Source: Symbiodinium natans (taxonomy: Eukaryota; Sar; Dinophyceae; Suessiales; Symbiodiniaceae). Taken from it: a DNA stretch of 64,000 nt. Every line of letters starts with the position of its first letter. Positions within the stretch are counted from its first letter, which is position 1. Shown here one piece after another: positions 46,515-58,500 of this stretch. The stretch lies in NCBI GenBank assembly GCA_905221605.1, contig CAJNDS010002141.1, positions 262,966 through 326,965 on the forward strand, read 5' to 3'. The notes beneath the pieces were generated by a model, which was not told where the DNA came from, ran no database searches, and saw only the letters and a program-made list of their open reading frames with translations. A program made the translations under genes and the position numbers.

Positions 46515-49500
46515 AAGGAAGCCCCCCCCCACCCACCGGGCCAGGGATGTTGAGCTGCGCGTTGTTTTGGGAAGTTCCGGGTCTCAGAGATGTTTGTTCA
46601 AGGTTTAGTTTAGGGTTTAGGGTTTAGGGTTTAGGGTTTAGGTTTTGGGGTTAGGGGTTAGGGGTTAGGGGTTAGGGGTTTAGGGTTTAGGGCCCAGACG
46701 TTGCCTGAGCGTGCGTTACGGACAACACCACCTCTTTCGGGATTCAGGCTAGGTAGGCCCTTTGGGTGTTTTCATGTATGCCCTTCAGGGGTTAAGGAGG
46801 ATCCAGGAATCTTGTTCCGATGGCTTTAAATACAGGGTAGGTTTGAACTTTACTACCCTGAATCCTCATATCATCCTTGTGAAGCCATAGAAGTTTAGTT
46901 TTTACAGGGCTCCCAAGCCTAGCCCAGTTTATGGGGCTCAACCTAGGCAGTTCAGGGCTCCCGCGCGAGCAGAATCCAAGAAGCCTGAATCCCATGAGAC
47001 TGAAATCCTGAAAGCCTACACGGCACTCCCAAAACCCTAAACCCCTAAACCCCTAAACCCCTAAACCCCTAAACCCCTAAAAACTCTTAACCCCTAAGTC
47101 CCTAAACCCCTTAGTTAACCCCTTAGGGCCCTAAGGCCCTAAACCCTGAGGCCCTAAGGCCCTAAACCTCTAAGGCCGTAAGGCCCTAAACCCCTAACCC
47201 CTAAACCCCGAAACCTCTCTAAGGCCCTAAGGCCTTAAGGCCCTAAGGCGCTAAGGCCTTAAGACCCTAAGGCCCTAAGGCCCTAAGGCCCTTTAAGGCC
47301 CTAAGGCCCCAAACCCTTAACCCCTAAACCCCTAAACCTCTCTAAGGCCCTAAGGCCTTAAGGCCCTAAGGCCCTAAACCCCTAAACCTCTAAGGCCCTA
47401 AGGCCCTATAAGGCCCTTCAAGCCCAGGACCTACAGTGCGAATCCAGACATCGCCGCGGCGTATTACGGCTTCGAGAACCCGAAGGCGTCCATCGACATG
47501 CTGCTGAACCTTGGAGACGGATTCAGGATTTGGGGGGGTTTAGGGTTTAGGGTTTAGGGTTTAGAGTTCAGGGTTCTTTCTGGGGGTTGGTGTTCAGGGT
47601 CTTTGAGTAGGGTTTGGCACCCTGAAGACAGATTTGGGATTCAACGGGGTTCGGGGTTGTTTCGGGGTGGGGGGGGGGGGGGTTGGTTTTGGGGGCTCTC
47701 AGGCGGGGTTTTGGTTTGTTTCGGCTAAGATAGAACTTAACCCTAAATCCTAAACCCTAACCCAGAGACCCCCAAGACCAAGGAACTGGGGCCCCATCAT
47801 GTACTTGCCCGTGGCGCCACTGGCAGGTTGGATGACCCTTGGCTGAGTTGAAGCTAAATAGGTAGGTTTTTTGATGTCTTGATCATGTTCAGCAATGTTT
47901 TCGGAGTGTTTTGAGGGCCATCCCTACCTAGCAGAATGGCACAAACGGGGGTGATCTGAAAAGAGGGGGTCGTCTTTGGTCTTGATTAGAAGATATACGC
48001 TCCCGATAAGGGTCCAGAAGTTGGATCACCCTCGCAACCCCCCCCCCCACCCCCCACCAGCACGGACATTTATCGATGTGTGGTCCTGAGCCGATTCAAG
48101 ATGAGCCTCGCTTGCGCAACTTTATGCGAAGTCGGCAGTCCAAATATTATGTCAAGCATTTGTTACCAGAAGATCTGCACCCCGCTTGCCCTAAGTGAAC
48201 CCGCAAACCATAAACCCAAACCCTAAACCCTTGTCACCCGAAAGCCAGCCCTACCCTAACCCCCATCGCCCAGGAAGCAAAGCCGGGGGTTCTAGTCTTA
48301 GGGTGTTATACCCAGAGAGCCCATGCCTTTCATCAAATTAAGCTCCAACTTATGACTTAAGGTAAATTCCTTATTTAAGGGGTATTGGGCTCTTTGGGTA
48401 ACCCTTTAGCAAGGCCCTTCACTTGGTTTATCATGGGGATCCTAAGGCCAACTTGTTCCATTCTGAGGGTTCCAGCTTATGGTTTAAGGTCAATAGTTGG
48501 GCTCTTTGGGTTCAGGGTTTAGGGTTTAGGGCTCTTTGGGTACCCTAAGGATGCATGGTTCATAAATGGTATATACACTTGGGCCGTATATGGGTTCCCG
48601 TAAAGCAGCTCTAGGTCCCAATTGCCTCTGGGCTCAACATCGGAGTTTTACGAAAATAGGGGACCCCTATGACAGACCCCGGTTTAGGGTATAGGGTTAT
48701 ATAAGGGTTTAGGGCTTAGGGTAGGATCCCCTTATAGTAAGGACCCCAAAAAAAGGTACCCTCAAGAACGGAAACCCAATAATGGCCCAAGAAACGTTCA
48801 TAAACAAGGCCTCTGGGCCGCAAAACCTTAACAAAGGAGTCTTTGGGGACCCTAGAGAAAAAGAAGCCGCCCTAAACCCTAAGCCCTAAACCCTAAACCC
48901 TAAACCCTATGTCCTTAGTTCAGGGTCTTGGGCTCTTTGGGTAGGGTTCAGGGCCCTCAACCCCAAGCCCTGAACCCTAAACCCTAAACCCTAGGGTCTT
49001 GGGCTCTTTGGGTAGGGTTCAGGGTTCCTAGAGGCCCTCAACCCCAAACCCTGAACCATAAACCCTAAACCCTAGGGTCTTGGGATCTTTGGGTAGGGTT
49101 CAGGGTTCCTGTAGGGCCCTCAACCCCAAACCCAGAACCCTAGACCCTAAACCCTAGGGTCTTGGGCTCTTTGGGTAGGGTTCAGGGTTCCTGTAGGGCC
49201 CTCAACCCCAAACCCTGAACCCTAAACCCTAAACCCTAGGGTCTTGGGCTCTTTGGGTAGGGTTCATACTTGAAGGTTCATGGTACTTACTAACCAATTA
49301 TAGCTGGGCCTATAACCCTACTTATAAGTGGGATAACCCCTATAAGGCCCTTTAGGGGTATTATAAGTAGGGTTATAAGTACAGTTAAGTTATAATTGGT
49401 TAGTAAGTACCATGAACTTGCTCTTTGGGGCCCTAAACCCCAAACCCTAAGCCCTAAACCCTCAACCCTAAAAAAACTAAACCCTGTGTCCTCAATTCAG

Positions 49501-52500
49501 GGTCTTGGGCTCTTTGGGTAGGGTTTAGGGAACCCTGAACCCTAAACCCTAAACCCTCGGGTCTTGGGCTCTTCGTGTAGGGTTCAGGGTTCCAAGGATA
49601 GCGCAGCGCCCCGACAGCATCTGGGCCGTCGTCTTCTGCGGCGGCGCGCTTACGGCAGCAGGCCGGGAGCCGAAACCCAAATCCTAAACCCTAAACCCTA
49701 AACCCTAAACCCTAAACCCTAAACCCTAAACCCTAAACCCTAAACCCTAAACCCTAACTTAAGCCCTAAACCCTAAGCCCTAAACCCTAAACCCTAAACC
49801 TCTAAACCCGAAACCCCAAATCCTAAACCCTAAAACCATGTCATGACCCTGGAGTAGTTTGGGAAACCCTTCAACGGCGCAGATCCCGAAGCCCCAAACA
49901 TGTTGAGGCTTTCGGCTTGCAGGGCTTCGGACTTTGAAGTGGTTTTTGGGGTTTGGGCTCAAGGGTTTGGGGGGCTGAGGATCTAGAGCCTTGGGTACCC
50001 TAAACCCTAAACCCTAAACCCTAAACCCTGGTTCAGGGTTCAGGTTGGGCATAAGGTCCAGGGTTTAGCGGGCTGAGGGTTTGGAGCTTCGGGTTCAGGG
50101 TTTTGGGTCGAAGCTTGGGATTCCGATCCAAGTGTTCTGCGGTTTGGGGTTTTTGAAAGGGTGCGGGTTGGGAGCGGCACCCCCCCTATGAATGTGAAAC
50201 CCGAAGCCTTAAACTCCCAAACCCCTGAATTCTAAGACCCTAAACCCCTAAACCCTACTACACCCCCTTGACCCCTTCTGCACCCAAAACCCTATGAATG
50301 CCACGCCCTTTGTTTGCAGGCTTTGGGGTTGCAGCCCTCTGGGTCCCGAGGTTGAGAGTTTGTCCTAGAAGCACTCTGGGTCCCCACTCCGGTTTAGGGT
50401 TTAGGGTTTAGGGTTTAGGGTTTAGGGTTTAGGGTTTAGGGTTTAGGGTTTAGGGTTTAGGGTTTAGGGTTTAGGGTTTAGGGTTTAGGGTTTAGGGTTT
50501 AGGGTTTAGGGTTAGGGTAGCCCAGGGTCCCTTCTGCCCTTTTTGCTTGCTTCTTGGTCACCTTCAAGAAACCAACCCCGGACCAACTTCAAAGAGGGTA
50601 CCCTTATGTAGTATGGTTACTGAAACCCTAAACCCTAAACCCTAAACCCTAAACCCTAAACCCTAAACCCTAAACCCTAAACCCTAACTTAAGCCCTAAA
50701 CCCTAAGCCCTAAACCCTAAACCCTAAACCCTAAACCCCACCCTAAACCAAGTTAGGGAGGGTTCGGGGTTCTTGTCGAATTCAGCTCGCAGCAGGTTTG
50801 CTCATACGCCTGCTGCCCACGCTTCTGGGCTTCCACCCCACCTCTCTGCTTCTTGGCCCCTACCTTGGGCCCTAAACGCCCTAAACCCCAAACTCCGTCG
50901 CCTTGCTTCGTCAGGAGTTGAACTTTAAATATGCCGGGCTTCCTTAAACCTTAAACCCTAAACCCTAAACCCCATGCATTGGCATAGCCATCATTTTGAT
51001 GGAGAGAATGCACCCAAAAATTCCCCAAAGGCCATGCCCAAACCCAACCCAATGCCCCAGAAGACCCAACTCCCTAAGCCCTAGTCCCGCAACAGGGCCC
51101 TAAACCCTGCGCCCCTAGATCCCTAAATCCCTAAATCCCTAAATCCCTAAACCCTAAACCCTAAACCCTAAATCCCCAAACCCTAAACCCTAAAACTAAA
51201 CGCTGCATCCCTAGATCCCTTTTAGCCCAGAATTCCTCGAGCTCCCCAAAGGACTTCAGAACTCTGAAAGCCCACGGGGCACCCCTAGGATTGTCCACGG
51301 CTGCGTTCACGTCGGCCAGGTGCCGAGGGTAAGAAGGGCCCTAAACCCTAAACCCCAAACCCTAAACCCTTTACAAGGCTCATCTGGGTTTAGCGCATAA
51401 GGCTAGGACCCAGAGTCTTATCCCCCTTTCTGCGGGCTTCGGTTCCCTTATCATCACCTCTAAACCAAAAAGGGCTACGCTTCGTATTCCACCTAGGGAT
51501 CTTGAGCCTACTACAGGGAGTCAAGCCTTAAACCCTACAAGCCATGTGAACCCTGTATAACTCTTGGGTCTAGTAGGGCTTACAGGGTTTGTTTCACTCC
51601 CTGTAGTAGGCTCAGGATCCAGTATATGGGTCGTTCCCCGAAATAGGGGCATGCCCCCCTGAATATGCCGCAAACTATGATCATCCAAGCCCCAAACCTT
51701 AAACCTATAAACCCTAAACCCCCAAACAAGGTACCCTTACGTTCGGTAAACCCCCGGAACCGCACCGGGAAAAAGAGGGCACCCCTTTCGTATTCCTCGG
51801 CTACTGGGGTTTCGGGTTTAGGGTTTATAGGGTTTAGGGTTCCAGGGCGTTAGTCAGGGGCTACTCTTTAGGGCAGAAGGGGTTTCGAGAGTTTCGGTCT
51901 CCCCGCTATAGTTCTCACGTTGGTTCCGAAAAACATTAGGGTTTGAGGGTTCTAGGGTTGAGGGTTTATATGGTTTAGGGTTTATAGGGTTTAGGGTTTA
52001 GGGTTTAGGGTTTAGGGTTTAGGGCTACTAAGAACGTTCGACTCCCAGAGAGGCGCTCAACGGCGCTGCCGGTCCGGCGAATTGCGTGACGCCCTCCGCG
52101 CTAGCAGCCATGTGGAGCCTTGGATAGTGGTCGTCATAAGGTCTTTTGGGGCTCTAGGGCTCTGAACCCTAAACCCCAAACCCTAAATTCTAAACCCGAA
52201 GCCCTAAGCCCTAAGCTCTAAGCCCTAAGCCCTAAACCCCTAAGCGCAGGTTTTAGGGCTACCGGGCTTTGCTTGTTGGGCTTTTAAGTCTTCAGGTCCA
52301 CGTGAAGCAGATCTGACTCAACGTGTCCTCAACCTCCCAAAGGGTCTGGGGTTCCTATGAAGTAGCTTTAGGGCCCAAGTCTGTACTATATGAGTACACG
52401 GGCCCTTGTGGTGTGAGGCTCTTGCTGCGTTGGGGGCTCCACCCTAAACCCTAAATCCTGAACCTTCAAGCCTAAACCAGGGTAATGAGAGGGAAATCTG

Positions 52501-55500
52501 GTTCTTTAGCCGTGTCCCTGAAGCCATTCTAAGTCCCAAATCCGAAACCCCTGAACACCCCGCAGGGTCCATGTTCCTATATTGGGGGTTTACAAAACTC
52601 GGGAACCTTATTGGGGTCCTTATTATCAGCCTATCCTACAAATTGGGGGGGTCTATAGTAGGGGTCCGTCATGATCGTAAACCCCCATCATATGGGCCCT
52701 AAAGCTATTATGTCTGGGCACCCCGTAGTAAGACTCAAGGAAAACCCTTCATCTTATTCCCAAAACAACCTCCAAATATATCTTATATAGTCCCTATATA
52801 CCTAACCCCTAAATAACCCCTAAGGTCCCTTATAAGAGTCCCTCCTTTAGTCCCTTGATTAGACTGACTTAGGGCAGTTACATGGTCCCTTAGTATGGGC
52901 CCTCAAATGGGGACCCCTTATATCTTCCTTACATACCCTATAGAACCCTTACAAGAGGATAAGGGACCATACTAAGGGCCCATGGAAACTACCCTTGCTT
53001 AGTAGCCCTAAACCCTAGACCCCAAGGACGGGATTAAGCTGACAGAACGAGGTTCCCACCACACCAGCGCGGCTTCGCGACTTCGGCGGTGTTTGCAATT
53101 CAGATGGCCGGGCCTTCCGTGGGCTTTCTGCTGGGCTTGTGCGTGCAGTCGTCCCAAGACCTGGTCTTCCTGCTGGAGGTGGATCTGGGGTTTGGGGTTT
53201 AGGGTTTAGGGTTTAGGGTTTTGGGTTTAGGGTTTAGGGTTTGCGGCTTCGGGCTTTTGAGGGCAAGTAGTTTGTATTGAGGGTTGCGGGTGCTTCCGGT
53301 TTCAGGGTTAAGGGCCCTGATACATGCCATGTTATACAGGCCCTTGAAACCCTTCGGATGCCCCTCCGTGGTGGCGTTGGCTTCGTTCACTCGACCTCCA
53401 AAACCCCTGAAACAACTTTGGCACCCCTAACCCTAAACCCTGAACCCTATACTTAAAACCCTAAACCCCAAACCACTAACCCTAAACCCGAAACCCTAGA
53501 CTCCTTACCAAGCCCACAAATCCCTTAACCCCAGGAGCCCCAAACCCTGAATCAATCCCGAAACCCCTAAACCCCTACAAAAACACCCAAACCCCTAAAC
53601 CCCCTAAACCCGTAAAGCCCTCGACCCCTAAACGCCCCTAAGCCCCTAACATCGGGAGACCGAACCCTAAACCCTAAACCATGTCTGCTGCATCCCTCAA
53701 CTCCCAAAACCCTCAAGCAAGAAAGCCCGGCAGCCCTCAAGTCCATGTCAACCTTACAACCCATAAATATAGGGTTTCGGGTTTCGGGTTTCGGGCTTAG
53801 GGTTTAGGGTTTAGGGGTTTAGGGGTGTAGGGGTTTAGGGTTTAGGGTTTAGGGTTTACGGTTTAGGGCCCCTAAAGCCACCAGAACCCTCCACCCATCG
53901 AAGGTGGAGGCCGCATTGAGTCTGGTAGTGCTTGCTGCTTGGGAGCACGGTGGTAGCGTGTTTGGGGTTTCGGGTTTTCGGGGGGTTTGGGGTTTGGGGG
54001 GTTAGGGTTTCCGAGAACATGTACATAATGAAGCCAAAACGCACTTTTTTTTTAAATCCGCTGGCGACGGTCTGGGCACCGAGGCTGCTTGGGCATGTTT
54101 GCCTCGGAAGCCTCTGCAGGCACCATCCCGAAGCCAGGAGTGGTTGTTTGGGGAGTGGGAGGTGTTTTTTCTTTGTTTTTCTAGGGTTTAGGGTTTAGGG
54201 TTTAGGGTTTAGGGTTTAGGGTTTAGGGTTTAGGGTTTAGGGTTTAGGGTTTAGGGTTTAGGGTTTAGGGTTTAGGGGCCCTGACTGTGACCATCCCGGG
54301 AGTGCTCTTGTAAGTGCCCAAGGTTGCCTAAGTAAGTCACCAAACCCTAAACCCTAAACCCTAAACCCTAAACCCTAAACCCTAAACCCTAAACCCTAAA
54401 CCCTAAACCCTAAACCCTAAACCATACAGGGAGGGCCGCCGCAGAAACTACAGTTTGTGGACTTCAGCGGACGTACAGCCCGAGTTTTCCCGTTTGCGGG
54501 GCGCACTTCCGGGCGCTTGGAACTCTGCGTGCAACTAGACGTCCCTCCTTGCAAGACCTTCATTGTAGCCACCAAACCCTAAACCCTAAACCCTAAACCC
54601 TAAACCCTAAACCCTAAACCCTAAACCCTAAACCCTAAACCCCAAGCAGGAGATCCGCCGGTCCAGCCAGGAGCAGGCATGGTCGATGCAGACTTGGCTG
54701 GGTAGGGTTGGTTTGGGGTTTGGGGTTTGGGGTTTAGGGTTTAGGGTTTAGGATGAAGGTTTTCAGGATCTAAGGTTTCAGAGTTTAGGCACTTAGGATT
54801 TTCAGATATTGAAAATGTTCCATCATTGTATTTAAGAGGACGTTTTAGGGGCATTCCTCCTATTCATTGAAGTACAAACCAGCCAGTTGAGCTCCGGACC
54901 CTGAAAGAAAGAATCATCATTCGTGGCCTCCTTGCTTGGAGTAGCCTCTCTGGTCCGTGCTTTTTTCCCCCTTATCGCACGACCCTGAATATTTGGGTTC
55001 CCCATTCAAGGGCCCATACTAAGGGAGCATGTGACTACCCCAAGATGATAGTGTTCTGTAAGGAGCGGCCCCTTGACTATATTGCCTGCAGCGCGGGGGC
55101 TTAGAATCTGAGTTTCAAGATTTGTAGCCCAAGCTGGGGCCTCTTAGCTCTGCTTATGACTTGGGCGGGCCTGCCTGTAGGGATGCAAGAGACCCTCTAT
55201 GCACAAAGCCGGACGAGCATTCTGGTTGAGGGTGAAAAGCTAAGTGGTGTAGGGTTTGGGTTTAAACCCTAAACCCTAAACCCTAAACCCTAAACCCTAA
55301 ACCCTCAACCCTAAACCCTAAACCCTAAACCCCAAACCCTTCAAGGGCCCCGCACCCACCCTGCTCCGACAGGCAAGCACAGTACCTGGGAGGCGCTGGG
55401 CCTCCACATGCATCCTGCTCTTGGCTGCGGGCGCGGTGGTGGGAGTATCTTAGGGATACCTTGGGAACATGTTTGTTTGGTTTTTTTTTTTTTATTGTTG

Positions 55501-58500
55501 TGTTTTTTTTTTTAGTTTTGGGTACTCTCTAGTTGCTAATAAGACAGCTGAAATCAGATTTATTGCTAGGTTTCCCAAGTTCAGTAGAGGTATTCCAGTG
55601 CTGGTCGCCGGCATTGCCCACGCAGCTGCAGGGGGTCTTGCCAGAGACCTTGCTCAAGTGCCCTGGGCGGCCCTTTTAGTACTTGGGTTTAGGGTGTAGG
55701 GTTTAGGGTTTAGGGCCTTTAGGGCTTAGGGTTTCGGGTTTAGGGTTTAGGGTTTAGGTACTTCACTGTAACTTTAGATCCTTACCTTTTTTGGGTTTAT
55801 TGGGCTTCTTATTAAGGCAGCTAAAAGTTTAATTTATAGCTACCCTCCTGAGTGCAGCCAAGAGCAGTACCTGCAGCCACAAAAACCCTACTTTTCTTAG
55901 ACTTATTGTGATTTCCTGATATTATGGGGTCGTTCTCTACTAAATGAGGGTCCCTTGCTGGGTCCACCCTTGAAAAGAAGGACCCCGAAAGGTAAAAGGA
56001 AGGTCTTTTGGGCTGCACCTTGGGTTCAGGGTTTAGGGCCTAAGTTTAGGGGTCGTAAGGTTTAGGGGTCCACTTTTGTCGCCACGCTTTGGGAGAGCTC
56101 TGACCCTTGGAACTGCCAACCGCGCCAGGTAAAAGAGCTTAGGGTTTAGGGCTTAGGGCTTAGGGTTATCAGATTTAGGGTTTAGGGTTTCGGGCTTAGG
56201 CTATAGGGTTTAGGGCTAAACCCGAAACCCGAAACCCTAAACCCTAAACCCGGTTCTAGGACTTTGGGGAGCTTCCGGTGGTTTTACTTGAGAAGCCCAG
56301 GTGGTTTGCCATCGTCACTTCGGTCGCATCGCTGGTGGGGACCTTCTTGGTCCCGCAGCTCGTCGAGATCCTACACCTGCAGCTCGGCTTTCTTCTGGCT
56401 GGCTCTTGCCCTAAACCCTAAACCCTAAACCCTAAACCCTAAACCCTAAACCCTAAACCCTAAACCCTAAACCCTAAACCCCTAGGACTTGAACCTTTTG
56501 GGTTTTTGTAAAAAAAGCTACAATATGGAGCCGAGAAGTTAAACGGAAGTCAGCCAAGGCAGCAGCGGCTCAAGTTGGTTCTTGCGGCTTGGATCTGCTT
56601 CAGGAGCCTACTTGGAGGTTCAGGGCACTTAGCAACCAATTATAAGCGCACTTAAACCCCACGTATAAGCCCCCCAAGTGCCCGAATATGGGTATAAGTA
56701 CAGTTATAAGTACAGTCATACTTAGTTACTAAGTACCATGAACCTCCAAGCATACATAAGGCACCTTCAAATACATCAAGCGCATTCCTTGCGAAAGTAG
56801 TTCTTGACAAGTGCATTGCTGCTTGCTCGGTTCTTGTGTTAGTCTAAACCCGAACCCTAAACCCTAAACCCTAAACCCTAAAACCCTAAACCCTAAACCC
56901 TAAACTTCAGCTCTTATAGGTGGTCACCTTGTGCTTGCAGCTGGTCGCCTACGTGCTCTTTGCCGTCCTCCTCCCGGATAGCCCCATTCCCTTGGCGAGT
57001 CTTGGCTGCCTAGTGGTACCCTTTTCCCTTTTTTGTTGGGTCTAGGGATTAGGGTTTAGGGTTTAGAGTTTAGGGGTTAGGGTTTAGGGTTTAGGATTTA
57101 GAGTTCAGGGTTCAGGGTTCCTTTGAAAGTAACCAACCCCCTAAAGAGTGCCCTTATCATAATATGACTACTGGGCTACCAAGGACTGGCTCAACTGGGA
57201 TGCTTGGCCCAGCACACCACCTGACTTCAGGGTGCTTTAGGGTTTAGGGTTTAGGGTTTAGGGTTTAGGGTTTAGGGTTTAGCCAAGCATCCTCAGCCCT
57301 GACCTCGAAGCCCCAAGTACGAGGCTCTGAACTCTTTGGCCTAGATCTCTAAATGCTAAACCCTTGAACCCTTAAGCCTGAAGCCCCCAAATACTAACCC
57401 TTGCACCCATAAAAAGAGAGACCCTTTATTCCCAAATTCCCAAATCCTGCAGAGTTTAGGTCTTCAGCTGCACGTTCCCAGAAACCAAAATGTGTTGAGA
57501 CACACCCACAGGACCCACTGGGGTTCAGGGGGGTTCGGACGATCTTAAAGTAGTTACACATGGTTCTCCTTAAGATTGTGGGCCCTTGGTTTGTACAGGG
57601 TATGCACTAACCCTAAACCCCAAACCCTAAACCCCAAGTCTCATGGAGCCATAAACTTTCAGCTTCTGGGGCCTCCTTCATTTTGTACTGGCAAAGGAGC
57701 CCTAAACCCTTAACCCTAAACCTTAAACCCTAAACCCTAAACCCTAAACCCTACGCCAATGCCTCGCAAACATCCGAGGATGCTGATGGCGTGCGTGGTG
57801 CTGGCCAGCATCGCCGAAGGTGCTGCGTGTGGGGTTGAGCGTTTAGAGCTGTAGGTTCTGGGGGTTTTAATTCTTCTAAAGTGTGCACCCTAAACCCTGA
57901 ACCCTAAACCCTGAACCCCCTAAACCCTAATCCCTAGACCCTAAACCCTAAACCCTAGACCCTAAACCCTAAACCCTGAACCCTAGGATGTTGGGTGTAT
58001 TGTGCATGCAGATGACGTTTGGGGCCTTAGGTGCACGGGCCCCCTATACAACCCCAATGCCTAGAACTGGCATAGGCGTAGGTTCTGCTCCACATATACA
58101 GGGCGGATGACCTCTAAATCCAAAAACACTAAACCTACTCCAGCCACTAAGCCAGTAAACCCTAAACCTTGGAAACTTCAACCCTCAACCCTAAGCCCGA
58201 ATCCAAGCCCAAAATCGCAGGTATTCCTGGGGCTTGAACTGGTCGCCTTTTCCTCTATCCTCAGGGTCCTTCATTCAAGAGTTGAGGAGGGCAGGGGTTC
58301 AGGGCCTCACAGAGTGTGTGCCCACCCCCCCCCCCCCCCCGACGGGTGGCTAAACCGCTGTTTTACCTCTTTTAGCAACCCTTTTGGCCGTATGAAACCT
58401 GCTAGGCGCTGTTACCCCTTGAACTATACCCTTTAAAGCCCCGTAAGCCCTTTAAGCCCTTGAAACCCTAAAGCCTACCCGAGGGGCAGAAGCCCAAAAC

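Noticed and set aside
48900-49590. CRISPR-like repeat/spacer arrangement
   Set aside because: Units are tandem without distinct spacers, in a eukaryotic intron, with no associated genes.
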